Source: Pseudomonadota bacterium
Lineage (GTDB): Bacteria; Pseudomonadota; Alphaproteobacteria; Rhizobiales; Xanthobacteraceae
Direction of reading: 5' to 3'
NCBI GenBank assembly: GCA_023392205.1
Contig: JAEVZN010000498.1
Location: 1-15,430 of the forward strand
Length of the DNA: 15,430 bases
The position numbers were made by a program, and so were the translations under genes. Positions 1 through 5,673 of this stretch are shown one piece after another. Under the pieces are notes generated by a model. That model was not told where the DNA came from. It did not search any database and saw only the letters and a list, made by a program, of their open reading frames with translations. Numbering within the stretch: position 1 is the stretch's first letter; every line of letters starts with the position of its first letter.

Positions 1-525
1 GTCGAAGACGACCGCACCGGAGACACGTTCACAGAAACCGGTGCGTCCTATATGGGTTTTGCCGCCAGCGCGCTTCTGGGCGCGGCCGCGGTCGACAATC
101 CGCGCTATGCGATTGCATTCTGTGGCGACGGCTCATTCATGATGAACCCGCAGGTGCTGATCGATGCGGTCGAGCATGGCGTGCGCGGGATGATCGTAAT
201 CTTCGACAATCGCCGCATGGCCGCCATCACCGGTTTGCAGCTTGCGCAATATGGCCGCGAATTCCGCACCAACGACGCGGTGGCCGTGGATTATGTGCAA
301 ATGGCGGGTTCTGTTGCGGGCGTGCGCGCGCTGCATGGCGGCTTCGATGCTGCGCAATTGCGTGCGGCACTGGACCAGGCGTATCGGCATGACGGACTGT
401 CGGTCGTACATGTGCCCGTTTACGCCGGGCCGGACGAACTGGCAGGCCTCGGCGCCTTCGGCCAGTGGAATGTCGGCAATTGGTGCGAAGGCGTGCAGCG
501 CGAGTGGCTGAGCCAGGATATCTGA
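1..525 (+). CDS. Thiamine diphosphate-dependent enzyme, C-terminal part (5' end outside window)
   Basis: The frame is open from base 1 (VEDDRTGDTF...) and ends at a TGA at 523-525, so only the last 174 residues are present. They match the C-terminal ThDP-binding domain of the acetolactate synthase/benzoylformate decarboxylase/IolD superfamily. The GDGSF motif that starts the ThDP-Mg site lies about 24 residues after the first internal Met. The motif normally ends in Asn-Asn; here the corresponding place reads IFDNRR, so the first Asn is Asp. The C-terminus is rich in Gly and Trp (GQWNVGNWC). Such enzymes cleave or join 2-oxo acids in the cytoplasm. The missing N-terminal two thirds prevent assignment of a substrate; a trihydroxycyclohexanedione hydrolase-like or decarboxylase role is possible. 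The gene is convergent with the flavin reductase gene, with 66 bp between the stops. The family call is firm and the reaction is unknown. Confidence 0.85.
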   Translation, partial: VEDDRTGDTFTETGASYMGFAASALLGAAAVDNPRYAIAFCGDGSFMMNPQVLIDAVEHGVRGMIVIFDNRRMAAITGLQLAQYGREFRTNDAVAVDYVQMAGSVAGVRALHGGFDAAQLRAALDQAYRHDGLSVVHVPVYAGPDELAGLGAFGQWNVGNWCEGVQREWLSQDI

Positions 526-591
526 CCGTCAAGCCGGGGTTGCGCTCGCAATGACGAGCCCATCGGTTCGCTTGCGGGGAGCTTGCCCCGC
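526..591. terminator. Convergent intergenic region with GC hairpin (probable bidirectional terminator)
   Basis: Between two convergent stops lies a 6-bp stem, GCGGGG (574-579) with CCCCGC (586-591), and a 6-nt loop. It ends directly at the TGA of the minus-strand flavin reductase gene. There is no T-run. A second, weaker dyad (CGTCA 527-531 / TGACG 552-556, with TTGCG/CGCAA inside) resembles the tail of a common rhizobial intergenic repeat. Confidence 0.5.
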
Positions 592-1125
592 TCACACATG
601 CTTGTAGGCGCGGGCGTGATAGACCAGCGCCTTTTCGGCATTGGCAAGCCGGATGGCGGCGACCTGACCGAAATAGATGTCGTGGGTGGCGACCGATTTC
701 ATTTCCAGCACGCGGCAATCGAGCGCGGCAATGGCGTTCGACAGCGCCGGTGCACCAGTCTCCATGGTGGTCCAGTTGCCGGCGATGAAGCGGTCGGACA
801 ATCCGGCGCGGCCGGCAAACACATTCGCCAGTTCTTCCTCGCTCGAGGCTAGGGTGTTGACGCAGAACACTTGGTTCTCGCGCATGATCGGCGTGATGCG
901 GCTCTGCCGGTTCAGGCAGACCAGCACCGTCGGCGGCGAATCGGAAACGGACGCAACCGCGGTGGCGGTGAAGCCGGCCTTTCCGGCCGGGCCGTTGGTG
1001 GTGACGATATGAACCGCGGCACCGAGTCGGCTCATGGCTTCCCGGAATAATGCGGGTTCCGCCAGCGTTCCACCGAGCGGCTCGCGCTCCCAGACGCTGA
1101 CGGGCGAATTATCGATCCAGCTCAT
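592..1125 (-). CDS. Flavin reductase (HpaC/NmoB-like, FMN-binding split barrel)
   Basis: This 177-residue protein matches NAD(P)H:flavin oxidoreductases of the HpaC type, which are usually 160-190 aa. Visible family features are the N-terminal LFREAMSRLGAAVHIVTT segment (~27-43), the GFTATAVASVSDSPPTVLVCLN flavin-binding region (~51-72), and a late His followed by Gly (HDIYFGQV, 149-156). Such proteins make free FMNH2 or FADH2 for a partner monooxygenase in the cytoplasm. The start at 1125 was chosen because it has a GGAG just upstream and follows the amidohydrolase stop by 10 bp. A longer in-frame start at 1218 would run well into that gene. It forms a two-gene operon with the amidohydrolase. 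A possible partner is the LLM-class oxidoreductase at 5674; this is inference from co-localisation, since that gene lies on the other strand. Confidence 0.87.
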   Translation of the reverse strand: MSWIDNSPVSVWEREPLGGTLAEPALFREAMSRLGAAVHIVTTNGPAGKAGFTATAVASVSDSPPTVLVCLNRQSRITPIMRENQVFCVNTLASSEEELANVFAGRAGLSDRFIAGNWTTMETGAPALSNAIAALDCRVLEMKSVATHDIYFGQVAAIRLANAEKALVYHARAYKHV

Positions 1126-1135
1126 GCCGCTCCAG

Positions 1136-2197
1136 TCACAATCCCAGAATGCGCTTCGTGTTGCCGCCCACGATCTTGCCCACCGTAGCAGACTCGAAGG
1201 TCTCGATGGAAGCCACATGACTGACCGGATCGTAGTCAGCCATGTCGAAAGGATAGTCGGTGCCCATGACGATGCGATCTTCGCCGAAGGTCTCCACCAG
1301 CGTCTTCAACTGTCCGGTCGAGAACACCACGGTATCGAAGTAGATTTGCTTCAGATACGTGGTCGGCGGTTTCGGCAGGTCGGCATGGGCGTCCGAGCGC
1401 GCCCCCCAGACATGATCGATGCGGCCGTAATAGGCGCCGAGATAGCCGCCGCCATGCACGGCAAGAATCTTCAGATTTGGATGCCGTTCCAGCACGCCGT
1501 CGAAAATCAGGTAATGCAGCGCGATCGTGGTCTCCAGCGGATTGCCGATGACATTATTGAAGTAGAAGCGCTTCAATCGCTCGCCATGCGTGAAACCGTT
1601 CGGATGGATGACCACAAGGAGACCGAGCTCCTCGGCTTTCTTCCAGAAAGGAGCGGCGACCGGGTCCGACAATTCCTTGCCATCGATATTGGTAAGGATC
1701 TGCACGCCCTTGAAGCCGAGCTTGGCGAGGCGCTCCAGTTCCTTGGCGGCTTCGTCGCCATGCGGCAGCGGCACCGTACCGAACGGGATCAGCCGGTCGG
1801 GCGCGCGGCCGCAGAATTCGGCAATGCCATCGTTGACGAGCTGCGCGGCCTTCACCGCGATGTCGGTGGGCAGCGTGTAATAGCATTGGCCGGGCGGCGG
1901 CTTGATCACCTGCATGTCGATACCCATGGCATCGAGATTGCGCAGCCGCGGCTCCAGTTCGACCATCCGGGTCTTGAGGTCGGCGTCCTGTTTGGCATTC
2001 ACGGCTTCCGTCTCGGGCGACTGGAAGCTGTGCAGACCGGGGCTGACGCGGACGTTCTGCTGCGCCACATAAGCGCCCGCCGCAGGCACGGCGATATGCG
2101 AATGAATGTCGATGGTGACGGATTGCGGACGGATCTCGCGGCCGGGCTTTCCGGCGGGACGGCCGGCCGTGGGTTCGTATTTGTTCCAGACAGACAT
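1136..2197 (-). CDS. Amidohydrolase family 2 protein (ACMSD-like TIM-barrel hydrolase/decarboxylase)
   Basis: This 353-residue protein belongs to the metal-dependent amidohydrolase_2 family, which includes ACMSD, gamma-resorcylate decarboxylase and 4-oxalomesaconate hydratase. All expected active-site positions are visible: the HxH pair H32/H34 (IDIHSH), H198 in VVIHPNG, H248 in AVHGGGYLG, and D314 in MGTDYPFDM. It should bind one divalent metal and catalyse non-oxidative decarboxylation or hydrolysis of an aromatic-type or ring-cleaved acid; the substrate is not readable. The start at 2197 (MSVWNKY) was chosen because the family begins near the HxH motif. An upstream in-frame start at 2254 would add 19 non-conserved residues. 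It is the first gene of an operon with the flavin reductase and diverges from the dehydrogenase at 2397 across ~200 bp. The fold is certain and the reaction is unknown. Confidence 0.9.
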   Translation of the reverse strand: MSVWNKYEPTAGRPAGKPGREIRPQSVTIDIHSHIAVPAAGAYVAQQNVRVSPGLHSFQSPETEAVNAKQDADLKTRMVELEPRLRNLDAMGIDMQVIKPPPGQCYYTLPTDIAVKAAQLVNDGIAEFCGRAPDRLIPFGTVPLPHGDEAAKELERLAKLGFKGVQILTNIDGKELSDPVAAPFWKKAEELGLLVVIHPNGFTHGERLKRFYFNNVIGNPLETTIALHYLIFDGVLERHPNLKILAVHGGGYLGAYYGRIDHVWGARSDAHADLPKPPTTYLKQIYFDTVVFSTGQLKTLVETFGEDRIVMGTDYPFDMADYDPVSHVASIETFESATVGKIVGGNTKRILGL

Positions 2198-2396
2198 GCT
2201 ACCGCTTTCGTGTTCGATCAGGACCGGACCGGGCGATGCCCGGCACAAGATCATTTGCCCGGCACGGGACGGAAAGGCAATGTGCGCTATGCCGCCGTTC
2301 CGGCACGGCGGGACCGCTTTGCAATGCCGGGTTCATGCGGGCTAGAACAGGGGCAAGCTTCCTACGAGCGAGGCAGGAAAATCGGGGAGGAACCGC
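2198..2396. promoter_or_regulatory. Divergent promoter region between amidohydrolase and dehydrogenase genes
   Basis: This 199-bp gap must carry promoters for both flanking units. It holds a tight hairpin, CCGGGC (2229-2234)/GCCCGG (2238-2243), and a 10-bp direct repeat TGCCCGGCAC at 2237-2246 and 2256-2265. The 19-bp period of the repeat could be an operator pair. No convincing -35/-10 pair is visible. A strong ribosome-binding site, GGGGAGG (2384-2390), serves the plus-strand gene. Confidence 0.35.
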
Positions 2397-3290
2397 ATGC
2401 GGGTTGGGCTGGCCGGGCTCGGCAAGATGGGCGCTGCGATCGCGGCGCGGCTTCTGGAAACCGGGCACGAACTTACCGTCTGGAATCGCTCGGCGGATAA
2501 AGCCCGCCCGCTGGCCGAAGCGGGCGCGAAGGTGGTTGCGACGCCTGCGGACCTCGCGGCGCAATCCGACATCGTGCTCACCATTCTGATCGACGCAGAA
2601 GCCGTCGCGGCGGTCTATGACGGCGCGTCCGGCCTTTTGTCCGGCGATGTGAAAAACAAGCTTTTCGTCGAGATGAGTACGGTGCCGCCGCAGACGCAGG
2701 TCGCGCTGGCCGAAAAGGTGCGCGCGAAGGGTGCGGGTTTTGTCGAATGCCCGGTCGGCGGCACGACAGGTCCGGCCCGGCAGGGCAAGCTGTTCGGCTT
2801 TGCCGGCGGCCGCGAGGCGGATGTGGCGCGCGCGCGGCCGGTGCTCGAGCATCTGTGCCGGCGTCTGGAACATTGCGGCGATGTGGGCGCCGGGTCGGGC
2901 ATGAAGCTCGCCATCAACTTGCCGCTGATGATCTACTGGCAGGCGCTCGGTGAAGCTCTGGCGATCAGCCGCCATCTGAATATCCCGCCGGCGCGGATGA
3001 TGGACATCCTTGCCGATACGTCTGGCGCTTCGACGGCAGTTAAGAACCGGGGCCCCAACATCGCGGCGTGGCTGGCGGGCGGCGATTTCGGGCCGGTGAC
3101 ATCCAGTCTCGACCTTGCGCGCAAGGATATCCGCACCATGGTCGACGAGGGCAGGGCGCGCGGTGTCGATCTGCCCTTGGCCGAGACCGCGCTGGCCTGT
3201 TTCGAGGAAGCGAGTGCCAACGGTTTCGGGCAGGGCGACGGTGCGGGGCAGGCGGTCTATTGGTCGCGCCGCGATAAAAAAGGGGCGTGA
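2397..3290 (+). CDS. NAD(P)-dependent beta-hydroxyacid dehydrogenase (3-hydroxyisobutyrate dehydrogenase family)
   Basis: This 297-residue protein has the family's usual length and layout. The N-terminal Rossmann fold has the G-L-G-x-M-G signature (residues 7-12). A substrate loop lies near FVECPVGGTTGPA (115-127), and the catalytic Lys is K170 in GSGMKLAIN, with N174 four residues on. The all-helical C-terminal half completes the fold. These enzymes oxidise beta-hydroxyacids or reduce semialdehydes in the cytoplasm. The family's Pro-Val-Ser-Gly-Gly loop reads Pro-Val-Gly-Gly-Thr here, so the Ser that contacts the substrate carboxylate is replaced and the substrate may not be 3-hydroxyisobutyrate. 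The GGGGAGG site 6 nt upstream supports the start. The GlcG-like gene follows after one base, so the two are surely cotranscribed. Confidence 0.9.
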   Translation: MRVGLAGLGKMGAAIAARLLETGHELTVWNRSADKARPLAEAGAKVVATPADLAAQSDIVLTILIDAEAVAAVYDGASGLLSGDVKNKLFVEMSTVPPQTQVALAEKVRAKGAGFVECPVGGTTGPARQGKLFGFAGGREADVARARPVLEHLCRRLEHCGDVGAGSGMKLAINLPLMIYWQALGEALAISRHLNIPPARMMDILADTSGASTAVKNRGPNIAAWLAGGDFGPVTSSLDLARKDIRTMVDEGRARGVDLPLAETALACFEEASANGFGQGDGAGQAVYWSRRDKKGA

Positions 3291-3291
3291 C

Positions 3292-3735
3292 ATGACCGTG
3301 ATGACACTGGCGCAGGCCACCACCATTCTCGATGTTGCGCTGAAGACCGGCCGCGACAAGAATCTCGCGCCGCTCTCGGTCGCCGTACTCGATGCCGGCG
3401 GCCATCTCATAGCCTTCAAGCGCGAGGACAAGTCCGGGATCCTGCGGTTCGATATCGCTTTCGGCAAAGCCTGGGGGGCGCTCGGTATGGGACTCGGCTC
3501 GCGCACCCTGTTCGAGCGCGCGGAAAAGACGCCGATGTTTTTCACGACACTCGCGGCGGCAAGCGGCGGACGCGTTGTGACAAATCCCGGCGGCGTGCTG
3601 GTACGCAACGATGCGGGCGACGTGATCGGCGCGGTCGGCATTTCCGGCGATACGTCCGATAACGACGAGGCCTGTGCGCTGGTCGGCATTGCGGCGGCCG
3701 GATTGAAAGCCGATCCCGGCGGGATGAAGGCTTAA
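3292..3735 (+). CDS. GlcG/HbpS-like small protein (former DUF336)
   Basis: This 147-residue protein matches the GlcG/HbpS family in length and sequence: a starting helix (TLAQATTILDVALKTG), then LSVAVLDAGGHLIAFKRED, then FFTTLAAASGG, and GGVLVRNDAGDVIGAVGISGD near the end. HbpS members bind haem or cobalamin. GlcG members sit in glycolate and other catabolic operons with unclear roles, and some relatives are small isomerase- or dehydrogenase-associated proteins. No signal peptide is seen, so it is probably cytoplasmic. The ATG at 3292 has AGGGG (3281-3285) at good spacing and follows the dehydrogenase stop by one base. An in-frame Met three codons later is an alternative start. The coupling suggests a role linked to the dehydrogenase step. 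The family is certain and the role is unknown. Confidence 0.85.
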   Translation: MTVMTLAQATTILDVALKTGRDKNLAPLSVAVLDAGGHLIAFKREDKSGILRFDIAFGKAWGALGMGLGSRTLFERAEKTPMFFTTLAAASGGRVVTNPGGVLVRNDAGDVIGAVGISGDTSDNDEACALVGIAAAGLKADPGGMKA

Positions 3736-3750
3736 CGGTCAAGTCTATTT

Positions 3751-3856
3751 CCGTCACCCTAAGGTGGCCACCGGAGGTGGCCCTCGAAGGGCGACGGCCG
3801 GTGTATCTGACCGGTCGCCCTTCGGGGCTCGCTGCGTTCGCACCTCAGGATGACGG
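3751..3856. repeat. Long palindromic intergenic repeat between the GlcG-like and GST genes
   Basis: The outer arms of this ~106-bp element, CCGTCACCCTAAGGTG (3751-3766) and CACCTCAGGATGACGG (3841-3856), are complementary at 14 of 16 positions. An inner perfect 11-bp stem, CGAAGGGCGAC (3785-3795)/GTCGCCCTTCG (3814-3824), has a near-identical centre. A side hairpin, GGCCACC (3766-3772)/GGTGGCC (3776-3782), sits in the left half only. The wording resembles palindromic repeats scattered between genes in Bradyrhizobium-like genomes, which is recollection rather than a search. Read as minus-strand RNA, both outer mismatches become G-U pairs. It may act as a transcription attenuator or terminator after the GlcG-like gene. 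Confidence 0.7.
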
Positions 3857-3897
3857 CCGGATGTGAGCGACCTGACAAAAACTGGAGACGGACGGAC

Positions 3898-4548
3898 ATG
3901 AAATTCTTTTCCTGGTGGCGGTCGCTGGCTTCGTTTCGCGTGCGGATCGCCCTCAATCTCAAAGGCCTGTCGCCGGAGGTCGTCGTCATCGACCTGATGA
4001 AGGGCGACCAGCGCACCGGCGATTACCGCAAGGTCAATCCGCAGATGCTGATCCCGGCGCTGATCGACGAGGAGGGCGGTCCGGTCCTGTTCCAGTCGAT
4101 GGCGATCATGGAATATCTCGACGACGTGCATCCGCATCCGGCGCTGCTGCCGTCGGAAGCGTTGGCGCGCGCGCGGGTGCGCGGCCTGTCGGGAATCGTA
4201 TCTTCGGACGCGCATCCTCTGATCGTGCCGCGGGTGCGCGAATATCTTGAACACGAATTGAAGCTCGACGAGCCCACACGGATGAAATGGATTCATCACT
4301 GGCTTGGCGAAGGCATGAAAGCGTTCGAGAGCAATCTTGCGGATAGCCGCGAGACCGGCCGCTATTGCCAGGGCGATACGGTCACGATGGCCGATATCTG
4401 TCTGGTCAGCCATGCGGTCGGCTGTAACTTCTTCAAATACGATCTTGCGCCTTATCCGACAGTACGGCGGATCGTGGAGACCTGTATGCAGGACGACGCG
4501 TTTGCAAAAGCACATCCCCTGAAACAGCCCGGTGCACCGGCGGCCTGA
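3898..4548 (+). CDS. Zeta-class glutathione S-transferase (maleylacetoacetate/maleylpyruvate isomerase-like)
   Basis: This 216-residue protein matches zeta-class GSTs, which isomerise maleylacetoacetate or maleylpyruvate with glutathione as cofactor. The N-terminal thioredoxin-like domain has FRVRIALNLKGL (~14-25), the cis-Pro region (QMLIPALI, ~51-58) and the glutathione-binding QSMAIMEYLDDVHPHPALLP (~67-86). The C-terminal helical domain has YCQGDTVTMADICLV and DLAPYPTVRRI. The usual SSCS active-site block before RVRIAL reads RSLAS: aligned with human GSTZ1, Ser14 is kept but Ser15 is Leu and Cys16 is Ala. A changed substrate or reduced isomerase activity is possible. The ATG at 3898 has GGAG ten bases upstream; an earlier in-frame ATG at 3850 lies inside the palindromic repeat and was not used. 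The fold is certain. The isomerisation of a ring-cleavage product is inferred from family and context. Confidence 0.85.
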   Translation: MKFFSWWRSLASFRVRIALNLKGLSPEVVVIDLMKGDQRTGDYRKVNPQMLIPALIDEEGGPVLFQSMAIMEYLDDVHPHPALLPSEALARARVRGLSGIVSSDAHPLIVPRVREYLEHELKLDEPTRMKWIHHWLGEGMKAFESNLADSRETGRYCQGDTVTMADICLVSHAVGCNFFKYDLAPYPTVRRIVETCMQDDAFAKAHPLKQPGAPAA

Positions 4549-4563
4549 AAAGGATATTTCCGC

Positions 4564-4630
4564 TCATTCCCGCGCAAGCGGGAATCCAGTTTTTTTGCGC
4601 TGGGTCTCCGTCTTCGCGGGGACGAGCGGA
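4564..4630. repeat. Intergenic-type repeat forming the 3' end of the LysR gene; also a terminator-like hairpin for the GST gene
   Basis: Read on the plus strand, an 8-bp perfect stem ATTCCCGC (4566-4573)/GCGGGAAT (4578-4585) with a GCAA loop is followed by CCAG and seven Ts (4590-4596). This fits an intrinsic terminator 18 bp after the GST stop. A second hairpin is GTCTCCG (4604-4610)/CGGGGAC (4617-4623). The two-hairpin wording is familiar from repeats dispersed between proteobacterial genes (recollection, not a search). On the minus strand the same bases encode the last ~21 residues and the stop codon of the LysR regulator. Confidence 0.7.
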
Positions 4631-5583
4631 GCTTGTTGGCCTCTTGCTCTCGTACCCTTCAGCAATCCTGCCAGCCTTTTCTCCGTCTGCGCCAGGTCGC
4701 GCTCGAACAATTCCAGAAACATCCGCGCCACCTTGTGCAGACTGCGGCGCGCGGGCGTGATGACAATGAAATCTGCCGACAGAGGCGGATCGATGATCGG
4801 GTTCACAACGATATCGGCGCTGCCGATATCGTTGACCGCGATCAGACCCGGCAGGATGGTCACGAAATCCGACCGCGCGACGAAATCGAACGTCGCCATC
4901 ATCGCGTCCATCTCGATCAACTGCGCTATCTTCACCGCATTGCTCTGGATATAGATATCGAGATTGCGCCGCCGCACGTTGTCCGGCCCCGGCACGATCA
5001 GCTTAAGAGGCGGACAATCGCGTAGCCGCAATGCGGCAAGCGGGGTCAATCCGCTGGCGCGGCCGGAAATCAGCACCTCGCGATCACGCAGGATCAGCCG
5101 CGAGGTCAGGCCGGCGCGGCCCTCGAAGGCCGGCACGATGGCAAAGTCGAGATTGCCAGCCAGGACCTGTTCGGTCAGCGTGCCGCTATAGGCCTCGACG
5201 ATCTGCAATTGCACCTCCGGATAGGCGGGCACGAAATGCTGCAAAGTCGCCGCCAGCGCCGCGCGGGTGAAGGTCGGCATCAGACCGATTCGCAATCGCC
5301 CCGATATGGCCGCAGCCTGCGCGCGGGTCTCCTCGACCGCGCCATCGAGCAGCCCCATCGCCTCCACGCAACGGCGGTAATAGCGCTGCCCGGCCGGTGT
5401 GGGCGTCACGCCGGTCGCGGAGCGGTCGAACAGCCGCACCCCCAGCGCCTTTTCCACCGCCGAAACATGCTGGGAAATGCCCGATTGCGTGGCATTCTCC
5501 CGCGCGGCGGCACGGGTGAAGGAACCTTCCTCGCAGACGGCGATGATGGCTTCGATCTGGCGCAATGTGACAGGCGAGGGCAT
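4564..5583 (-). CDS. LysR-type transcriptional regulator
   Basis: This 339-residue protein has the classic LysR layout. The N-terminal winged helix-turn-helix spans about residues 5-64 (LRQIEAIIAVCEEGSFTRAA, then ISQHVSAVEKALGVRLFDR). A linker helix follows, then the periplasmic-binding-protein-like effector domain from GRLRIGLMPTF onward. It should bind upstream of the divergent LLM oxidoreductase gene and of its own gene in response to a pathway metabolite. It is 30-40 residues longer than most LysR proteins. The tail (about 319-339, from PLVPAKTE to the stop) is encoded inside a repeat element, so it is probably acquired and non-functional. The ATG at 5583 lies within the perfect dyad at 5582-5596, which suggests autorepression. 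Its 3' end is convergent with the GST gene, 15 bp apart. The regulator call is firm and the effector is unknown. Confidence 0.93.
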   Translation of the reverse strand: MPSPVTLRQIEAIIAVCEEGSFTRAAARENATQSGISQHVSAVEKALGVRLFDRSATGVTPTPAGQRYYRRCVEAMGLLDGAVEETRAQAAAISGRLRIGLMPTFTRAALAATLQHFVPAYPEVQLQIVEAYSGTLTEQVLAGNLDFAIVPAFEGRAGLTSRLILRDREVLISGRASGLTPLAALRLRDCPPLKLIVPGPDNVRRRNLDIYIQSNAVKIAQLIEMDAMMATFDFVARSDFVTILPGLIAVNDIGSADIVVNPIIDPPLSADFIVITPARRSLHKVARMFLELFERDLAQTEKRLAGLLKGTRARGQQAPLVPAKTETQRKKTGFPLARE

Positions 5584-5596
5584 CAGGAATCCTGAT
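5582..5596. promoter_or_regulatory. LysR-type operator dyad overlapping the regulator's start codon
   Basis: ATCAGGA (5582-5588), one central A and TCCTGAT (5590-5596) form a perfect 15-bp inverted repeat. It contains the T-N11-A spacing typical of LysR boxes (T5583, A5595). A -10-like TATTAT (5613-5618) for the plus-strand gene would place a weak -35 over the dyad, as expected for an activated promoter. A second imperfect dyad, ATAAG (5595-5599)/CTTAT (5611-5615), adjoins it. TAATAA on the opposite strand may be the regulator's own -10. Assignment is inference from position and symmetry. Confidence 0.6.
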
Positions 5597-5673
5597 AAGG
5601 ATGCTAACGGCTTATTATTTCAGATGGACCCCCGGTCCGGCTAGATTGCCGGACGAAAACCGGCGGAGCGGAC

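Noticed and set aside
1034..2500. A 488-codon plus-strand open frame opposite the flavin reductase and amidohydrolase genes
   Set aside because: It is antisense to two clear gene families, has no recognisable domains, and has a His/Arg/Asp-rich composition typical of high-GC antisense frames.
2199..3689. A 496-codon minus-strand open frame opposite the dehydrogenase and GlcG-like genes
   Set aside because: It is an antisense shadow of two well-conserved genes and encodes an Arg-rich sequence without domains.
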